Below are positions 28,301 to 36,358 of a DNA stretch of 64,000 bases, one piece after another (the first letter of the stretch is position 1; the number at the start of each line of letters is the position of its first letter). Below the pieces are notes generated by a model. That model had not been told where the DNA came from and did no database searches. It saw nothing but the letters and a program-made list of their open reading frames with translations. The stretch is from Vagococcus lutrae (GTDB lineage Bacteria > Bacillota > Bacilli > Lactobacillales > Vagococcaceae), in the NCBI RefSeq assembly GCF_003987555.1, contig NZ_NGJW01000005.1, forward strand, positions 1-64,000, read 5' to 3'. A program made the translations under genes and the position numbers.

Positions 28301-28947
28301 ATATTCGAAGCATGAGCAAGCGATTGAATAATTTCTTCTCCTCTAAAGTAGAAATTACTTTGATTTCCTATCCAAGATTCATTGGCCAGTTCTGCATATT
28401 TTTCTTTGAATACTTCAAAATTACCTTCATCATCCAAGAATTTTTCCATTCTTGAAATAGCTGTGTTATCACCATAATAGCCTCGGTGTTCATCAAAAAC
28501 TTTTTTAAACACTCGAAGAATCGCATCTCTACTTGTATAGTTTGTATTACTCTTTGCATCAATGTTAAATAATATAGTATCTGTTTCAACAGAAGCTGCT
28601 TTTTCCATCAAAGCATAAACCATTGGATCATTTATTTTCTCTTCAAAAAAATCAACAGGTTTTTTACCATGTACAGGTTGGTTATTTAATAAGTATGACA
28701 GAATTTTAAGGAAGTGAGATTTACCGGAACCAAAGAATCCACTAATCCAAACGCCCATTTTATCTGTTGGTTGATCAACACTTCGAGCATAGTTTTCATA
28801 AAAATGTGAAAAGTGTTTCTTCAACTCTTTAGTGACTACATACTCATCCAATTCTTGATAGACTATCTCTTCATCTCTTTGTTGTACCTTTACTACGCCA
28901 CGAATATCTCGATTTATATCCTTTAAAAACATATCTTTTATTATCAA
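25387..28947 (-). CDS. brxC: BREX type 1 P-loop ATPase BrxC
   Basis: This 1186-residue protein has an N-terminal ATPase core with Walker A WISGFFGSGKSHFLK near residue 70 and Walker B LVFLVDEIGQYIG near 260. Long helical and coiled-coil regions occupy the C-terminal half. BrxC (PglY-like) is a core BREX ATPase required for exclusion and methylation. Translation starts at TTG 28947 behind AAGGAGG. The TTGA overlaps the brxB stop by four bases, indicating translational coupling. Confidence 0.96.
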   Translation of the reverse strand: MIIKDMFLKDINRDIRGVVKVQQRDEEIVYQELDEYVVTKELKKHFSHFYENYARSVDQPTDKMGVWISGFFGSGKSHFLKILSYLLNNQPVHGKKPVDFFEEKINDPMVYALMEKAASVETDTILFNIDAKSNTNYTSRDAILRVFKKVFDEHRGYYGDNTAISRMEKFLDDEGNFEVFKEKYAELANESWIGNQSNFYFRGEEIIQSLAHASNMSVDGARNWYERVDQADDLTIESFAQEVKEFVDSKDNNFHLVFLVDEIGQYIGDNRNLMLNLQTVVESLGATSLGKVWVLVTSQESIDDVIKVKGDDFSRIQGRFDTRLSLSSTSADEVIKKRILDKKPAVTERLQAVYPEQGPILNNLISFRDTPGNYRGYNDGIEFAQDYPFVPYQFKLLQNIFEQVRKHGSSGKHLSEGERSLLSAYQEAAQQYGNEEEGVLIPLYAFYNTMSEFLNPTITRVINSATNNPNLADDEFHVNLLKVLFMIKYIEEIPGNIDNIATLMLTNVNEDKTVLKQKLTESLNKLRQERLIQKNGEHFIFLTDEEQDINREIQSMSVDEMDIIHSLSEYLFEDIFPEKKFRFSNHYHFDFNEILDTVKHGRQTASISLTVLSAISSSDVEDQELQMESMNSRDLIVRLGGDASYIEEMEEVLKIEQYRRRRNPNNLSETKQNILNNKQVEVRERRRRVRDLLETAVKEADFFANGQNLTINGSTARERINNGLSYLVENTYNKLSLVKYHIDSERDLKLKITTNDTGSLSLELDDSTYPNRAAMNEIEQYIELQTQMSKQILVKSLYEHFGAVPFGWKELDIAGMLVDLLKDEKIRLRYNTFYLNTQESQKELMDVFTNDIESAKGIILKREKVDSVLISKVRRIARSLFDTVSLPQDEDGMMLGIQELINDKITEINNYKQMYTNKKYPGFSLLEKGLELFGHFTNRLDNLTYFKKLVEMEEELIMWDEDLEYVKGFFDSNQKKLFDDGLEILNRYEQNQSFFENEANETIDNSVRELEKIIENPIPYSEIRKIPELKDNFNSTFDEILRERQIKAKERIQDNFDRVKQYSNQEGVSEQTLKKINNIWINYLNQIQETNDIHRVDALTVYSSDAKDKYEGIIRQEVDAYRQNNDEKKDSGVTVSEPKPIQQVRISDLVKPIRIENEQDIEAYLSDLSQELKRSIQMNQVIEIID

Positions 28948-29537
28948 AGCTGTTCCTCCTTAAAGTCATCGACTAACCGAAATGCACGGTAGTAGTTTTC
29001 TGCTTCTAATTTATTAAATAATTGTAAATCTTGTCCATTATATTGACCTGGGTAGAATAAAATGACAGGCGTTTTATCTTCTAGAATATCTTGAAGATTA
29101 TTTAAGATGTTGTGTGTTCGAACAATTGGATAAATTTGACCAACTCCAGTTATAAAAAGAACATTATGGTCACCAATTTCCTTTTTAATTTTCTCTAAAA
29201 ATATTTCTGGTCTTGCGAAAGTCGTTAAGGCACGATATAAAAATTCTTTGCCTTCTTTTTCTTCCATTTCAAAGATTTTATCGTAAATATTCTTTTCTTT
29301 TGTGATGTCTAAAAACATTTCATACAGATTAAATTCAATAATCCGCCGATTATGATGGGAAAATTTAAAATAATCATTGATTAGATAATCGACATGATCC
29401 CGCACTTTTAACTCATCTTTTGGATCATAATCAAAAATATAAAAGCTAAGTTCATTTCCAAGTCCTCGACCGTCAATGAAAGTCTCTTCATGAATTTTAT
29501 CTTTGATTAGATCCAATCTTTTATCTATGTTTCTCAT
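28944..29537 (-). CDS. brxB: BREX protein BrxB (DUF1788)
   Basis: This 197-residue protein is of DUF1788 type. NELSFYIFDYDPKDEL near the N-terminus, VLFITGVGQIYPIVRTHNILNNLQ near residue 125-148 and TPVILFYPGQYNGQDLQLF further on are typical BrxB blocks and suggest a nucleotide-binding-like alpha/beta fold. BrxB is a core component of type 1 BREX without an assigned enzymatic role. ATG 29537 has GGAAGGAT upstream. It overlaps brxC by four bases and follows brxA by five. Confidence 0.94.
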   Translation of the reverse strand: MRNIDKRLDLIKDKIHEETFIDGRGLGNELSFYIFDYDPKDELKVRDHVDYLINDYFKFSHHNRRIIEFNLYEMFLDITKEKNIYDKIFEMEEKEGKEFLYRALTTFARPEIFLEKIKKEIGDHNVLFITGVGQIYPIVRTHNILNNLQDILEDKTPVILFYPGQYNGQDLQLFNKLEAENYYRAFRLVDDFKEEQL

Positions 29538-29542
29538 AAAGT

Positions 29543-30133
29543 CTATCCTTCCATTGCTTCGATATATTTTTTGTCCCCGATTTTAATTAAATAATCTCGT
29601 AATAAATCATCCATTTGTACTGGAATCAAATCTGTTGAACTTAACTTAGTTAAATAGCCTATCTCAATTAGAAGACGATTATATGAGCTTTTTAAGCGCT
29701 TCAATGTTGACTCACTCCAATTTGCTAACTGCTCATTTTCATCTGCCTTTTCATTAAAAAAGATATTTATATCTTTTCTTTCATAAATCAAATCGTTATT
29801 TTGAAGTTTGTTTTTTATCAATTCATCCATAAATTCATAGAATAACAGGTCTGTTTTCATAATGGCATAGAAATTTATTTGTTTAGCCATTTGATTCGAC
29901 TCTTCTAAAACATATTGTCGTAATTGATCGTTTAGTGCTCTTGCTCGTTTTAATATATATGGAAAACTTCTAGTTGTACTCGATGCTTTTTGTTGAAATA
30001 AATTTTCTTCAAATACTTTTTTTCTAATCTCTTCATCTGTTAATCCTTCTTCTATGAGACTAACTGTCACTTTAAATTCATAAAATCTAAAGCCAGCACC
30101 TGTTAAAGTTGTTGAATATACTTTATCTGTCAT
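29543..30133 (-). CDS. brxA: BREX protein BrxA (DUF1819)
   Basis: This 196-residue helical protein matches DUF1819/BrxA, with YSTTLTGAGFRFYEFKVTVSLIEEGLTDEEIR at the start and the helical block around LLFYEFMDELIKNKL. BrxA is a small DNA-binding winged-helix-rich protein of the BREX core; in some hosts it can be dispensable. ATG 30133 follows GGAGAT and overlaps the stop of the upstream 85-aa gene by four bases, so the two are coupled. Confidence 0.93.
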   Translation of the reverse strand: MTDKVYSTTLTGAGFRFYEFKVTVSLIEEGLTDEEIRKKVFEENLFQQKASSTTRSFPYILKRARALNDQLRQYVLEESNQMAKQINFYAIMKTDLLFYEFMDELIKNKLQNNDLIYERKDINIFFNEKADENEQLANWSESTLKRLKSSYNRLLIEIGYLTKLSSTDLIPVQMDDLLRDYLIKIGDKKYIEAMEG

Positions 30134-30387
30134 GGTGTAGTTATCTCCTCAGTATTAAAGTCAATAATTTTAGAAACAACGGCTAAACGATTTTTTCCGC
30201 ATTGTTGTTTTATAATGGTAGTATAATCATTATCCTTTATAATTTTATCTTGATTATTCTCATAGATCATTTTTACATCTTCTTCTAACTCTTCATCTGA
30301 CAATTTATCTATCCAATAGTAATCAACTATTTCGTTGATTACAGCCGCTACTTCTCGTTGAGTACGATAAAACTTCTTCACTTCCAC
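30130..30387 (-). CDS. Small BREX-leading protein (TIGR04540-like), 85 aa
   Basis: This 85-residue protein is the first gene of the BREX operon. It has an N-terminal YRTQREVAAVINEIVDYYW helix, an acidic middle and a C-terminal IIKQQCGKNRLAVVSKIID segment. That pattern recalls the short TIGR04540 family, which I recall from memory as frequent in Firmicutes near mobile and defence loci; this is not a database result. GTG 30387 is the likely start, with AGAGGTGAT upstream. The four-base overlap with brxA argues for co-expression. It could be a regulator or an assembly factor; the function is unknown. Confidence 0.75.
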   Translation of the reverse strand: MEVKKFYRTQREVAAVINEIVDYYWIDKLSDEELEEDVKMIYENNQDKIIKDNDYTTIIKQQCGKNRLAVVSKIIDFNTEEITTP

Positions 30388-30421
30388 AGAATCACCTCTG
30401 TTTTATTAAATTCTTACTTTT

Positions 30422-30450
30422 ATTATACTTTAGATACACTTAATTATCCA
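30422..30450 (-). promoter_or_regulatory. Probable BREX operon promoter
   Basis: A perfect TATAAT is on the minus strand at 30427-30422, 35 bases upstream of the first BREX-operon start codon. A weak TGGATA -35 lies at 17 bases spacing (30450-30445). No obvious operator palindrome was seen. The ten minus-strand genes down to the KAP gene could all be read from here. Confidence 0.45.
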
Positions 30451-30741
30451 TTTCTTTTAAATAGATCTAGAAAATCGTTAAAGAGAATTAATTTAACCAT
30501 TCAGTCACTTTTACCACTTCCTATAAAAATAATTTTAATAATATTTTATGATGAGCATTTAGAGTCGATTTCAGCTTATAGCCAAGGTAATAGTACACTT
30601 CAAGGTCTCTTAATGCTTCTCTCAATAACCGCATTTAGGTCTTTATTTATGCACATACTTCGTAAATAAAAAAACAAAACACACCTAGTACTGAACAAAA
30701 AATCCAGAGTTTAGGAGTGTATTCTTTTACTAAAATTCTAT

Positions 30742-30960
30742 TTAAAAATAATATTCATTCAACAATTTTAACAATTCAGTGTCATCTCTTAAACAAGCTA
30801 ACTCATTGCCTTCTTTTATCCCATTAATCAATGTAGTCAAGAATAATTCACCCATAGGCGTTATCTCGTATTATTTTAAATGTCTGTATAGAGGCGATTT
30901 ATTGAGAGCCCACTTGTTTTCATTGCTGGAATCATAGACATCAATAATTCAATAAATCTT
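30742..30960 (-). pseudogene. C-terminal fragment of an unknown protein with a nonsense codon
   Basis: One minus-strand frame stays protein-like for about 70 codons: DVYDSSNENKWALNKSPLY, one TAA, then ITPMGELFLTTLINGIKEG and further to the stop at 30742. The bias toward charged and aliphatic residues on both sides of a single in-frame TAA indicates a recently decayed gene. I do not recognise the family. Confidence 0.4.
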
Positions 30961-31029
30961 GCTTAAATACGCCAATTCAAATTAGGACACCTAAAAGTTA
31001 TAATCCCATAAATCATATAATTTGAAGTT

Positions 31030-31254
31030 TTATTTCCTATACATATCTAATATTCCTACAAGATCTTCAAAATTATCTTCCGTTATTTTCCTATATCTAG
31101 AAAATATAATGTTATTAATTTTAGAAACTAACTCATCTAGATCTTCTGATAGCATATCTAACTCTTTAACATCATAATCAATGTATTTGAAATTTTCTAA
31201 AAACACTTCAATATATATAATATAAATCTCATCAAGGCTATATTGTCTAAGCAT
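31030..31254 (-). pseudogene. Possible 74-codon gene fragment, N-terminus missing
   Basis: The frame encodes an acidic helical stretch (VKELDMLSEDLDELVSKINNI). It has no ribosome site before ATG 31254, and the frame extends ten codons further upstream to a stop without a good start codon. It looks like the body of a truncated gene related to, or neighbouring, the fragment at 30742-30960 on the same strand. The function is unknown. Confidence 0.3.
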
Positions 31255-31443
31255 ACTAATTAAATGATTATTTCGCGCTCCCGAGTCCGCCTATTCGCCA
31301 ATTAAAACCACCCCTGTTTTTGAAGCAAATACGCTCTTTAAGGCAACCAATTCGCACTTCAAGTCCACTTAATCGTTTCTTTTGTGTATAGTAAGTTTAG
31401 AAGTTGAATACTTCTAAAAAATACATGAAGAAGGCTATTTTTT

Positions 31444-31668
31444 ATGTCCAGAAAAATTCCATGATTCCGTAAAGTTTATTTCGTAAGCTTTTTTATTGTA
31501 AAGAGGGGTTTATTTATAGAAGCAAAAAATAAAAAGTTTATTCGTTTAGATTACAATAGATTTTCTAGGGTTATTGAAAGAATCCAACACTTATGAACAC
31601 TTTCAGCAAATAATAAATATTATTGGACTGGACAAGGTATTTCTGATATTTTCATTGCATTAAAATAA
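31444..31668 (+). pseudogene. Decayed small gene with two in-frame stops
   Basis: A plus-strand frame of 75 codons starts at ATG 31444 after a purine-rich AGAAGG site. It reads protein-like (VKRGLFIEAKNKKFIRLDY, then NNKYYWTGQGISDIF) but is interrupted by two TGA codons, one early and one near 31597. The family is not recognised, and chance is possible in such AT-rich DNA. Confidence 0.25.
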
Positions 31669-31817
31669 ATAGAACATGAACTTAGTTGGTTCTTTAAGCG
31701 CTAAATCATTTTATGATTGTTCAGAATTTGAATATATGCAAATTTTTTTCTCGTTATTTTAGAGAATTTGAAATAAGAAATGCTTTTTTATAAGTACCTA
31801 ATTCATCATTTAAATTT

Positions 31818-31857
31818 ATACAAAAAAACACTTCCCAAATAAATGGAAAGTGTTTTT
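31818..31857 (-). terminator. Terminator of the rplM-rpsI operon
   Basis: On the minus strand AAAAACACTT pairs with AAGTGTTTTT around a short loop, followed by a T-run. It starts about 20 bases after the rpsI stop. Confidence 0.85.
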
Positions 31858-31878
31858 GAAATTCTGTATAAAAACGAA

Positions 31879-32271
31879 TTAACGTTTTGAGAATTGTGAA
31901 GATTTACGTGCTTTCTTACGACCTGGTTTTTTACGTTCAACCATACGTGAGTCACGTGTTAATAATCCAGCTTGTTTTAATGGAGCGCGGAAGTCTGGGT
32001 CTACTTCTAGTAACGCACGAGCGATACCGTGACGAGTTGCGCCAGCTTGTCCTGCATAACCACCGCCATCAACGTTTACATAAACGTCATAAGCGCCTTC
32101 CGTTGCTGTTGCAGCGAATGGTTGGTTAATCACTTCACGCAAGTCTGCGTGTGGAATATATTCTTCGATTTCTTTTTTGTTCATCACAATTTTACCTGTA
32201 CCTGGTACTAAGCGTACGCGTGCTACAGATCTTTTACGACGGCCTGTGCCGATGTATTGTACTTTAGCCAA
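31879..32271 (-). CDS. rpsI: 30S ribosomal protein S9
   Basis: This 130-residue protein has the canonical S9 sequence, from [19 protein letters not shown] to the basic C-terminal tail [17 protein letters not shown] that reaches the P-site tRNA in the 30S subunit. Translation starts at TTG 32271 with GGAGGG 8-9 bases upstream; no ATG is available in a suitable place. It is co-transcribed with rplM, 13 bases upstream. Confidence 0.98.
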   Translation of the reverse strand: MAKVQYIGTGRRKRSVARVRLVPGTGKIVMNKKEIEEYIPHADLREVINQPFAATATEGAYDVYVNVDGGGYAGQAGATRHGIARALLEVDPDFRAPLKQAGLLTRDSRMVERKKPGRKKARKSSQFSKR

Positions 32272-32284
32272 TGAATTTCCCTCC

Positions 32285-32728
32285 TTAGATTAAGTTCGTA
32301 ATGTCTAATACTTCTGGTTTTTGAGCTTGGTGTACGTGGTTTTCGTCACCATACACATGTAATTTAGACAATTGTTGACGTCCTAAAGTGTTTTTAGGAA
32401 GCATCCCTTTTACTGATGTTTCAATTAATTTACGTGAGCTCTTGTCGCGTAAAGCACCAGCTGAGATAGACTTTAATCCACCTGGGAAACCAGTGTGATG
32501 ATGATACATTTTATCACTTGCTTTATTACCTGTTAATTTTACTTTATCAGCATTGATTACAATTACAAAATCTCCAGTATCCACATGAGGTGTGAATGTT
32601 GGTTTGTTTTTACCACGTAGTATAGATGCTACAACTGCAGATAAGCGTCCCATAGGAACATCAGTTGCGTCGACTACGTACCATTTACGTTCTACTTCGC
32701 CAGCTTTGGCCATATATGTTGTACGCAC
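32285..32728 (-). CDS. rplM: 50S ribosomal protein L13
   Basis: This 147-residue protein is the usual L13 length when started at GTG 32728, which reads (V/M)[20 protein letters not shown]. The longer frame would begin at a TTG that is part of the GGAGG ribosome site and is rejected. L13 is an early 23S rRNA assembly protein. The gene is preceded by its own promoter within truA and an 80-base leader. Confidence 0.97.
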   Translation of the reverse strand: MRTTYMAKAGEVERKWYVVDATDVPMGRLSAVVASILRGKNKPTFTPHVDTGDFVIVINADKVKLTGNKASDKMYHHHTGFPGGLKSISAGALRDKSSRKLIETSVKGMLPKNTLGRQQLSKLHVYGDENHVHQAQKPEVLDITNLI

Positions 32729-32808
32729 GTTGTTTTCCTCCAATTTTAAGTCTGATGTTTGACAAACACAATAAGTTTCCGGGGCTCATCGTGGGGCAAA
32801 CAATACCA
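32729..32808 (-). ncRNA. Putative L13 leader (5' UTR autoregulatory element of rplM-rpsI)
   Basis: The promoter at 32843-32815 predicts about 80 bases of untranslated RNA before rplM. This stretch contains an unusually G/C-rich block (GCCCCACGATGAGCCCC) between TTTG and CAAAC arms that can pair, in otherwise AT-rich DNA. Bacillota carry a conserved L13-leader at this place that lets L13 repress its own operon. I could not fold it or compare it with the Rfam model, so the identity is probable only. Confidence 0.4.
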
Positions 32809-32814
32809 TTTACC

Positions 32815-32843
32815 ATATTAACGTGAAAAGACGATTATGTCAA
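32815..32843 (-). promoter_or_regulatory. rplM-rpsI promoter inside the 3' end of truA
   Basis: On the minus strand a perfect TTGACA (32843-32838), a 17-base spacer and TAATAT (32820-32815) overlap the last codons and stop of truA (stop at 32835). This is the best sigma-A promoter seen in the window. Confidence 0.75.
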
Positions 32844-33620
32844 TGTTTTATTATCATTTTTTCCGGCTTTTTTTGTTTCATACGACACATTCATCAAATA
32901 CAACCCCTCCGGATGTGCCGTCGGTCCTGTTAACGACCGATCTTCCGTCAATAACGCCCGTCGGATGTTTTCTTCTGGCAAACGGTCATTGCCGATTTTC
33001 AACAATGTTCCTACGAGTATACGCACCATTTTATAAAGAAAGCCATTGCCACGAAAGACAAATAACAGCTCTTGATTCGCCTCGTCATGTTCAATACGTG
33101 CTTCATAAATCGTCCGTGTCTTATCTTCTACCGCACTGCCTGTCGCACAAAAAGATGAAAAATCATGTGTGCCTAAGAGGTCACGGGCTGCGCGTTGCAT
33201 TTTTTCAATATCTAATGGATAAGGATAATAGCTCGTATAAAATCGTTTAAATGGGTTACGCGGTTTGCCGATGTCAACACGATAGTGATATGTTTTTTCT
33301 ACGGCATGGTAACGGGCGTGAAAATCATCTGCGACTTGTTCTAGCGAGAGCACCGCAATATCTGGAGGTGTCTGCGTATCAAGTGCATGGCGAAACTTTT
33401 CTGCTTCGCGTTCTTGCGGATAGTCAAAATGAATGACCTGTCCTTGTGCATGTACGCCTGCATCCGTGCGACCAGACGGATGGATAGTAATCGGCTGTTG
33501 ATTATTAAGCTTTTTAAGTGTTTTTTCAATTTCGGCTTGAACAGTATGCGCATTATCTTGTGTTTGAAAACCATGATAGTGTGTCCCATCGTAGGCAATA
33601 ACTGCTTTGTAGCGAACCAT
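32835..33620 (-). CDS. truA: tRNA pseudouridine synthase A
   Basis: This 261-residue enzyme isomerises U38-U40 in the anticodon arm. ATG 33620, giving [13 protein letters not shown], has GGGAG eight bases upstream. The longer frame to 33761 would run into ecfT and is not credible. The catalytic Asp lies in [18 protein letters not shown] near residue 52. The conserved KTYHYRVD and [14 protein letters not shown]-type segments are present. It is the gene following ecfT in the usual ecfA1-ecfA2-ecfT-truA order, though a hairpin lies between ecfT and truA. Confidence 0.96.
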   Translation of the reverse strand: MVRYKAVIAYDGTHYHGFQTQDNAHTVQAEIEKTLKKLNNQQPITIHPSGRTDAGVHAQGQVIHFDYPQEREAEKFRHALDTQTPPDIAVLSLEQVADDFHARYHAVEKTYHYRVDIGKPRNPFKRFYTSYYPYPLDIEKMQRAARDLLGTHDFSSFCATGSAVEDKTRTIYEARIEHDEANQELLFVFRGNGFLYKMVRILVGTLLKIGNDRLPEENIRRALLTEDRSLTGPTAHPEGLYLMNVSYETKKAGKNDNKTLT

Positions 33621-33640
33621 CTCGGTTACTCCCTTCTTTT

Positions 33641-33676
33641 CAAATAAAAACTTGTCCAAGCATGACTTGGACAAGT
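33641..33676 (-). terminator. Terminator or attenuator between ecfT and truA
   Basis: An 11-bp perfect stem (ACTTGTCCAAG with CTTGGACAAGT), a five-base loop and a TTTTTATTT tail on the minus strand follow the ecfT stop by about ten bases. The gap to truA is only 65 bases and contains no evident promoter, so partial read-through is likely. Confidence 0.75.
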
Positions 33677-33685
33677 CTTGTTGTT

Positions 33686-34483
33686 TTATTGACGCACGTA
33701 TAGTAGTGCGACAGTTAATAAGGCAAAGACAATGACACAGACGGTATCTGGCCAACGCCATTGAAGCACACGATACTTCGTCCGTCCTTCGCCACCTTGA
33801 TACCCACGGGCTTCCATCGCAATCGCAAGTTCTTCTGCACGATTAAAGCTGCTAACAAAAAGTGGAATTAAAAGCGGCACGATAGCCCGCATCTTGTCCA
33901 TTAGATTTCCTTCGCCAAAATCAACACCACGCGCACGTTGCGCATTCATAATCTTCTCGGTTTCGTCCATTAAAGTTGGAACGAAGCGTAACGCAATCGA
34001 GAGCATGAGTGAGACTTCATGTGCTGGAAAGCGAATCGCTTTTAGCGGTCGTAATAAATACTCGATCGCATCTGAAAGCGATAAAGGCGGTGTACTGAGT
34101 GTCAACAAGGTCGACATAAAAATAATGAGTACAAAGCGTGAGAAAATAAAAATCGCATTGAGCACACCAAATTCAGTAATCGACAAGACGCCCCATTGCC
34201 AGTATACCTCACCACCGCGTGTAAAGAAGAGTTGTAGCATGACGGTAAAGAGGATTAACCATAATAGTGGTTTGACCCCCCGGATAAAGAAACGCATGCT
34301 GACTCTTGAAAGTAAAATCGCAACTAACGTAAAAGCAAACATTAAGAAGTAAGAGGCAAAGTTATTACACAGGAAGATAATCCCGATAAAGTAAAAACTA
34401 GCTAAGAGCTTCGCACGTGGATCCATACGGTGAATAACGGAATCTCCTGGAATATAACGACCAAAAATGAGTTTATCCATCAT
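33686..34483 (-). CDS. ecfT: ECF transporter transmembrane component EcfT
   Basis: This 265-residue membrane protein is the scaffold of the group II energy-coupling-factor vitamin transporter. Hydrophobic helices lie at about 26-60, 70-90, 108-135 and 243-263. The two cytoplasmic coupling motifs are visible as [10 protein letters not shown] and [10 protein letters not shown] near residues 185 and 220; these insert into the EcfA ATPases. Its ATGA overlaps the ecfA2 stop. No substrate-binding S component is in the window, as expected for a shared module. Confidence 0.96.
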   Translation of the reverse strand: MMDKLIFGRYIPGDSVIHRMDPRAKLLASFYFIGIIFLCNNFASYFLMFAFTLVAILLSRVSMRFFIRGVKPLLWLILFTVMLQLFFTRGGEVYWQWGVLSITEFGVLNAIFIFSRFVLIIFMSTLLTLSTPPLSLSDAIEYLLRPLKAIRFPAHEVSLMLSIALRFVPTLMDETEKIMNAQRARGVDFGEGNLMDKMRAIVPLLIPLFVSSFNRAEELAIAMEARGYQGGEGRTKYRVLQWRWPDTVCVIVFALLTVALLYVRQ

Positions 34484-35352
34484 GATAAATCACCTACTTT
34501 GCTACGATTATCTTGAGCAAGCATGGTAACGAGCTCTGAGGTTGTCAGTGGTAAGCGGTCTAATTGCCAGCCTCTTTCCACGAGTTTGCTTGCAAAATGA
34601 GTCGCTGTTGGAACGCCTAGTTGCTTAGACTCTAACCACTGGACATCTGAAAAGACGTCATGTGGTAAACCTTGCTTAATGACCGTTCCTTTTTCTAAGA
34701 CGACCACATAATCAGCATAGTCGGCAACGTCGTCCATCATATGTGTCACTAATACGATGGTCATGCCTTCTTCACGATGTAAACGGGCAAACATCTGTAG
34801 CATTTCTTGACGTCCTTGAGGGTCTAGACCTGCAGTAGGCTCATCAAGAACTAAGACGGAGGGTTTCATCGCCAAAACACCTGCAATCGCCACACGACGC
34901 ATCTGACCGCCTGATAGCTCAAATGGAGAACGTTCTAGATAGTCTTCGCTTAATCCGACGAGTTGCAGCGACTCTTTTACCAAAGCCAGTGCTTCTTCCT
35001 CCGTCTTTCCAAAATTCTTTGGACCAAACGCAATATCTTTTGCGACCGTTTCTTCAAATAGCTGTGCTTCAGGAAACTGGAAAACAATCCCGACTTGTTG
35101 GCGAATAGGCTTTAAATTTTTATTATCCGTCGTCGGTGTAATACGGCGTTCTCCGATAGTCACAGTTCCTTCAGTTGGCTTAACTAGCGCATTTAAATGT
35201 TGGAGTAAGGTCGACTTACCGCTACCCGTATGGCCAACAATTGCCGTATAAGAGCCTTCTTTAATCATTAAATCGACATCATACAACGCACGATGCTCGA
35301 ATGGTGTGTGAGGTTGATACGTGTAGCCTACTTGTTCAAATTGGATGTCCAT
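34480..35352 (-). CDS. ecfA2: ECF transporter ATPase EcfA2
   Basis: This ABC ATPase of about 290 residues has Walker [14 protein letters not shown] near residue 41, the Q-loop [13 protein letters not shown], the signature [16 protein letters not shown] and Walker [16 protein letters not shown] 35352 is preferred over the in-frame GTG two codons earlier because GGAG is correctly placed for it. It overlaps the 3' end of ecfA1 by about 25 bases. With EcfA1 it powers uptake of vitamins via interchangeable S proteins. Confidence 0.95.
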   Translation of the reverse strand: MDIQFEQVGYTYQPHTPFEHRALYDVDLMIKEGSYTAIVGHTGSGKSTLLQHLNALVKPTEGTVTIGERRITPTTDNKNLKPIRQQVGIVFQFPEAQLFEETVAKDIAFGPKNFGKTEEEALALVKESLQLVGLSEDYLERSPFELSGGQMRRVAIAGVLAMKPSVLVLDEPTAGLDPQGRQEMLQMFARLHREEGMTIVLVTHMMDDVADYADYVVVLEKGTVIKQGLPHDVFSDVQWLESKQLGVPTATHFASKLVERGWQLDRLPLTTSELVTMLAQDNRSKVGDLS

Positions 35353-36167
35353 AGCCACTCCACCATCCCTTCTTCCGACATATACGCTGCTGGTACATCT
35401 AAGCCGACTTTTGCCATCTCTAGTTTTAGTTTTTCGGGGAATGGTAAATCCAGCCCCATTTCGATTAGGCGTTCTCCTGCGGTAAAGATTTCCTCTGGAG
35501 AGCCTTCTTTAATAAGCTCTCCTTGTTTCATCACTAAAATTCGATTTGCATTTGCTGCTTCGTCAATATCATGGGTAATCGATATGACGGTTAATTGCTT
35601 TTCTTCTCTGAGTTTTTGAATCGTATTAATCACTTCAAACCGTCCCTTAGGATCTAACATACTAGTCGCTTCATCTAATATGATAACATCGGGACTCAGT
35701 GCTACAACGCCAGCAATGGCGACACGTTGTTTTTGTCCACCGGATAGGCGAGCGGGTTCTTTTTCGCGAAACGCTAACATTCTGACTTTTTCTAAAGAGG
35801 CTTCGACTAATGCTACCATTTCATCATGAGGGACACCTTGATTTTCTAAACCAAAAGCGACATCGTCTTCGACCGTCGCACCGACAAATTGATTGTCGGG
35901 GTTTTGAAAGACCATCCCTATTTTTTTACGAATGTTCCAAACATTTTCCTCATTCATCGGCAATCCATCTACCAAGACCGTTCCTTCTTGCGGCACGATT
36001 AAGCCATTAATCGCTTTAGCAAGTGTTGATTTTCCTGATCCGTTATGCCCGATAACAGCAATCCACTCGCCGCGATAAATGGTCGTCGAAACATTTGTCA
36101 ATGCTTGTCGGTCACTATCTGGCTGGTAACGATAATTTAAGCCTTGTAACTCAATGATTGGCTCCAT
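35328..36167 (-). CDS. ecfA1: ECF transporter ATPase EcfA1
   Basis: This 279-residue ABC ATPase has Walker [19 protein letters not shown] near residue 39, the Q-loop [20 protein letters not shown], the signature [13 protein letters not shown] and Walker [13 protein letters not shown]. The C-terminal region is typical of EcfA1. ATG 36167 has GAGGGA upstream. It begins the ecfA1-ecfA2-ecfT run, which in related bacteria directly follows rplQ; here 18.8 kb of other genes intervene. Confidence 0.95.
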   Translation of the reverse strand: MEPIIELQGLNYRYQPDSDRQALTNVSTTIYRGEWIAVIGHNGSGKSTLAKAINGLIVPQEGTVLVDGLPMNEENVWNIRKKIGMVFQNPDNQFVGATVEDDVAFGLENQGVPHDEMVALVEASLEKVRMLAFREKEPARLSGGQKQRVAIAGVVALSPDVIILDEATSMLDPKGRFEVINTIQKLREEKQLTVISITHDIDEAANANRILVMKQGELIKEGSPEEIFTAGERLIEMGLDLPFPEKLKLEMAKVGLDVPAAYMSEEGMVEWLWTSNLNK

Positions 36168-36235
36168 GCTATTCCCTCACTTATTTTAAAGGTCTTAATC
36201 CTTTTCGTATTCATATATTAAGCTTGCTAGTTGAT

Positions 36236-36270
36236 TGAAAAAAACAAGCCAACGTTTCCGCTGGCTTGTT
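36236..36270 (-). terminator. Terminator of the pucG unit
   Basis: On the minus strand AACAAGCCAGCG pairs with CGTTGGCTTGTT around GAAA, followed by seven T residues, about 90 bases after the pucG stop. The rest of 36168-36358 is AT-rich with no gene seen. Confidence 0.88.
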
Positions 36271-36358
36271 GACAGTTTAGCAGCTTTTCCCTAGTATAAC
36301 ACTATCAAAAAAGCCACAATTATTCAATCAAAGAATCCATAGATATCTTGTTTTTTAT

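Larger units (their letters stand above)
30670..31821. other. Decayed intergenic zone between the BREX operon and rpsI
   Basis: About 1.15 kb has no intact gene of convincing size. It holds fragments on both strands (entered separately) and an imperfect stem (ACACACCTA / TAGGAGTGT) at about 30673-30721. Much of the rest is very AT-rich DNA with scattered stops. The mix suggests the scar of past insertions at the right edge of the defence island. I saw no tRNA or attachment-site repeat. Confidence 0.5.

Noticed and set aside
30358-30669. 103-codon hydrophobic plus-strand ORF
   Set aside because: It starts inside the BREX leader gene on the opposite strand, lacks a ribosome site and covers the BREX promoter. 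Only its last 40 codons look vaguely protein-like.
33621-33761. N-terminal extension of truA
   Set aside because: It overlaps ecfT and a terminator hairpin; the TruA family starts at [12 protein letters not shown].
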